This document shows, one piece after another, positions 6,392 through 7,702 of a stretch of DNA of 7,702 bases. The position numbers and the translations under genes were made by a program. Source of the stretch: Candidatus Jordarchaeum madagascarense (lineage in GTDB: Archaea; Asgardarchaeota; Jordiarchaeia; Jordiarchaeales; Jordiarchaeaceae); NCBI GenBank assembly GCA_019056875.1, contig DXJA01000382.1, forward strand, positions 1-7,702. Direction: 5' to 3'. The notes under the pieces are model-generated. The model ran no database searches and had not been told where the DNA came from. It saw only the letters and a list, made by a program, of their open reading frames with translations. Positions within the stretch are counted from its first letter, which is position 1; each line of letters opens with the position of its first letter.

Positions 6392-6457
6392 ATGTGTACC
6401 AAACTTGATTCCAATCAAATGGATATAGTAAGGTTTATGGAAGAAAAATTTAGTTGA
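6392..6457 (+). CDS. Doubtful 21-residue micro-ORF, possibly broken by an in-frame TGA
   Basis: An ATG at 6392 follows AAGGAA (6381-6386, spacing 5) and a TATA-like TATAAAAAA 48 nt upstream, giving MCTKLDSNQMDIVRFMEEKFS, then TGA 6455-6457. Beyond that stop the same frame continues for 20 codons (NKQREIAKNHVGKKGLWKGI) to TAG 6518-6520. The composition of the extension, alternating charged and hydrophobic residues, looks protein-like. This could be a real tiny gene, a 42-codon gene interrupted by a stop, or chance. A DNA dyad (6405-6418) inside it weakens the coding case. I recognise no homologue. Confidence 0.2.
   Translation: MCTKLDSNQMDIVRFMEEKFS
6405..6418. repeat. Perfect inverted repeat, 6-bp arms and 2-bp centre
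   Basis: TTGATT (6405-6410) and AATCAA (6413-6418) are exact reverse complements around CC. The 2-nt centre is too tight for an RNA loop, so a protein-binding site is likelier than a terminator. It lies about 65 nt downstream of the TATA-like element at 6336-6344. Function unknown. Confidence 0.35.
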
Positions 6458-6578
6458 AATAAACAAAGGGAAATAGCAAAGAACCATGTTGGAAAAAAGG
6501 GGTTATGGAAAGGAATTTAGTATATCATCCTGGTTGAGTATCTCCAGATATTTTACTTAATTCCAACCGATATGGTGG

Positions 6579-7145
6579 TTATTCGATTTTTATTCCGGTT
6601 CCTTTTTTCTCTTTTTTGGGGATTTTTACTTCTAGTATTCCATTTTTGTAGCTTGCTTTTGCCTGTTCTGGAATCGTTACGGTGGGTAGTTGTACTTTTT
6701 TGTAGAATTTGGTTCCCGCCTTTATTTCTATCTCGTTTTCCGTGCTATTCAGTTGGATTTCCTCTTTTTCTATTCCAGGCATTTCAGCCACGATTACTAC
6801 TTCATTTTCCGTTTCTATTACGTCCGTGAGGGGTTCTCTAGTTTCGGGCAGTTCTCTCAGAATAGATCCTGGTTCGGCTCCTAGTTTAACTCCTTTGGGC
6901 AGGTTGCCGAATTCTCTGATTTCTGGTTTCCCGTCTGGCCCTATGGTCATGTTCCAACCGTAAACAAATGGTCCCGTCACCTCTGTTCCGTCTGAGAGTT
7001 TTCTTTTGGGTAGCTTTTCTAGTTCTTTTAAGTCTATTTCGGGGAATGGGAATTTTAAGAATTCTCTTTCCATTTCTTCAAACATATCTCGTATTTCGTC
7101 GAAAATGTCTCTATATCTTCTTCTTTTTCTATCCCAGAAGCTCAA
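6579..7145 (-). CDS. hsp20: Small heat-shock protein, Hsp20/alpha-crystallin family
   Basis: This 188-residue ATP-independent holdase assembles into oligomers, traps unfolding proteins in the cytoplasm and passes them to the DnaK system. Residues 1-30 are basic then acidic and probably helical. Residues 56-80 contain VTGPFVYGWNMTIGPDGKPEIREFG, a signature of one archaeal Hsp20 subgroup. The alpha-crystallin domain spans about 104-177 (EPLTDVIETENEVVIVAEMPGI to NGILEVKIPK), with the conserved A-x3-NGIL at 164-171. The C-terminal I-x-I anchor is IKI (185-187), one residue from the end. The start is TTG at 7145, preceded by GGAGGG with a 6-nt spacer; the next in-frame Met is residue 21 and would remove conserved sequence. 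A strong TATA box lies upstream. It is transcribed alone, on the strand opposite the dnaK operon. Confidence 0.95.
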   Translation of the reverse strand: MSFWDRKRRRYRDIFDEIRDMFEEMEREFLKFPFPEIDLKELEKLPKRKLSDGTEVTGPFVYGWNMTIGPDGKPEIREFGNLPKGVKLGAEPGSILRELPETREPLTDVIETENEVVIVAEMPGIEKEEIQLNSTENEIEIKAGTKFYKKVQLPTVTIPEQAKASYKNGILEVKIPKKEKKGTGIKIE

Positions 7146-7151
7146 TTTTTA

Positions 7152-7157
7152 CCCTCC
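7152..7157 (-). promoter_or_regulatory. Shine-Dalgarno supporting the TTG start of hsp20
   Basis: On the minus strand the sequence reads AAGGAGGGT, then TAAAAA-like spacing, then TTG. The GGAGGG core is the strongest Shine-Dalgarno in the window and makes the rare TTG initiation codon credible. Confidence 0.85.
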
Positions 7158-7185
7158 TTAATTTCTCTAAGAAGTGATTAAATCC

Positions 7186-7225
7186 TAAGTGAGGGCGCAA
7201 CGGCATTTTTATATAAAATTTTCGA
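7186..7225 (-). promoter_or_regulatory. hsp20 promoter: BRE/TATA
   Basis: Minus strand: CGAAAATTTTATATAAAAA covers a BRE-like CGAAAA (7219-7224) and the TATA box TTTTATATAAAAA (7206-7218). Spacing predicts a start site near 7186-7188 and a 41-43 nt leader. Between TATA box and start is a short GC-rich block. TCACTT occurs twice, at 7187-7192 and 7172-7177, 15 nt apart, around the predicted start; this could be a regulator site but is short. Confidence 0.7.
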
Positions 7226-7326
7226 TTATTCCCCAAAAATTTTTAATTATTAAAAGAAGGGCTAGTATTGCATGCTGTGTAAATCAGATATTTTAAAATA
7301 GAACTAATAAATTAATGATTTTTTAT

Positions 7327-7352
7327 AAAAAAAAGGAAAAAAGTAAAAAAAA
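7327..7352 (-). terminator. Oligo-T terminator of the small membrane protein gene
   Basis: On the minus strand there are three successive T-runs (T8, T6, T8; complement of 7345-7352, 7337-7342, 7327-7334), starting 9 nt past the stop at 7361. Serial T-tracts without a stem are the classic archaeal terminator. It should separate this gene from hsp20. Confidence 0.7.
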
Positions 7353-7360
7353 GAGAATTA

Positions 7361-7579
7361 CTAAAAACCGGTCTTAGAAACTCCGAGAGCTAAAAGTAGC
7401 CAGCCAAGGAAACCTAGAATGAGCCCCACGATAATCATGATTTCAGAAAGTGCAAGTCCACCAAACAGCATTCCAAAGGGGTCAATCATGAAAAATCCGA
7501 TAAATCCAAGGATGATACCCACGACTGCCAAGAGCATAGAAATGTAGAATGTGGAGTTTTTAGGCGGGGATAACTTCAT
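7361..7579 (-). CDS. Small two-helix membrane protein, function unknown
   Basis: A 72-residue protein with two hydrophobic helices, about 11-31 and 45-67, joined by a Gly-rich loop (DPFGMLFGG). It begins MKLSPPKNSTFYISMLLAVVG, which resembles a widespread family of tiny bacterial and archaeal membrane proteins starting MKLSPPKK-TFW-IA. That resemblance is from memory and the family has no assigned role that I know. Gly spacing in both helices (GIILGFIG, GLILGFLG) suggests tight helix packing. AGGAG (complement of 7589-7593) lies 9 nt before the ATG, and a second, stronger AGGAGG lies 23 nt upstream. It is probably monocistronic. The similar GxILGFxG pattern in both helices could reflect an internal duplication or simply membrane composition. 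Confidence 0.75.
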   Translation of the reverse strand: MKLSPPKNSTFYISMLLAVVGIILGFIGFFMIDPFGMLFGGLALSEIMIIVGLILGFLGWLLLALGVSKTGF

Positions 7580-7702
7580 ATTGTCACTCTCCTAAAATAT
7601 AGTCCTCCTATTCGATAATATTTTGTTTTACGGAAGCACTGTCTCAAATCTGAAAACAAGAGTGACCAATATCTATAAATGAATTCATAATTTTTAGTAA
7701 AT
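7580..7702 (-). promoter_or_regulatory. Upstream region of the small membrane protein gene
   Basis: On the minus strand two TATA-like elements are visible: ATTTATAGAT (7671-7680, predicting a leader of about 70 nt) and AAAATATTATCG (about 7613-7624, predicting a leader of only about 14 nt). Two Shine-Dalgarno-like motifs follow in tandem (TAGGAGGA at 7603-7610 and TAGGAG at 7589-7594). I cannot choose between the promoters. Confidence 0.35.

Larger units (their letters stand above)
6210..6578. other. 369-nt intergenic stretch between permease and hsp20
   Basis: No convincing gene lies here. It holds the permease promoter region (near 6243-6284), a + strand TATA-like TATAAAAAA (6336-6344), a 14-bp dyad at 6405-6418, a doubtful micro-ORF at 6392-6457, and a minus-strand T6 (complement of 6492-6497) that may end hsp20 transcripts. 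I find no tRNA-like fold and no C/D-box pair. Confidence 0.5.

Noticed and set aside
6572..7177. Plus-strand frames opposite hsp20
   Set aside because: They are Phe/Leu/Ser-rich translations of the complement of a Lys/Glu-rich gene and have no ribosome binding site. The minus-strand Hsp20 explains the region.
7260..7310. Short ATG frame in the hsp20-small membrane protein gap
   Set aside because: About nine codons, no properly spaced Shine-Dalgarno, A+T-rich surroundings.

Overview
The window looks like a stress-response locus from an uncultured archaeon. The evidence is an archaeal-type DnaK (it lacks a 24-residue nucleotide-binding-domain segment and carries a GKAFPS insertion as in Thermoplasma-type Hsp70), an archaeal-style small heat-shock protein, TATA-like promoters ahead of short leaders, T-rich stretches in place of hairpin terminators, and an ArsR-like archaeal regulator. 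A thermoplasmatal, bathyarchaeial or hadarchaeial relative would fit, but the sequence alone does not decide the phylum.

Region 1-4587 (+) is a compact chaperone operon: a winged-helix regulator (141-842), grpE (866-1447), dnaK (1469-3373) and dnaJ (3460-4587). The first three genes are 21-23 nt apart and surely co-transcribed; dnaJ follows after 86 nt that hold a TATA-like box and T-runs, so it may also have its own promoter. GrpE (exchange factor), DnaK (ATPase/holder) and DnaJ (J-domain and zinc-finger co-chaperone) form the full Hsp70 cycle, and the first gene probably controls it. The leader (1-140) contains direct and inverted repeats around a putative TATA box and a 22-codon upstream ORF whose stop overlaps the regulator start.

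Region 4588-7702 is on the minus strand. It holds a 12-helix MFS permease (4650-6209) convergent with dnaJ, a 369-nt non-coding stretch with palindromes and one doubtful micro-ORF, an Hsp20 chaperone (6579-7145) with a TTG start, a strong Shine-Dalgarno and a textbook TATA box, and a 72-residue two-helix membrane protein (7361-7579). Hsp20 is functionally linked to the DnaK system (holdase handing clients to the refolding machine), but I found no operator shared by the two promoters.

I see no tRNA, rRNA, CRISPR array or mobile element. The system is mostly recognisable. The least described parts are the two-HTH regulator with its leader architecture and the intergenic dyads.
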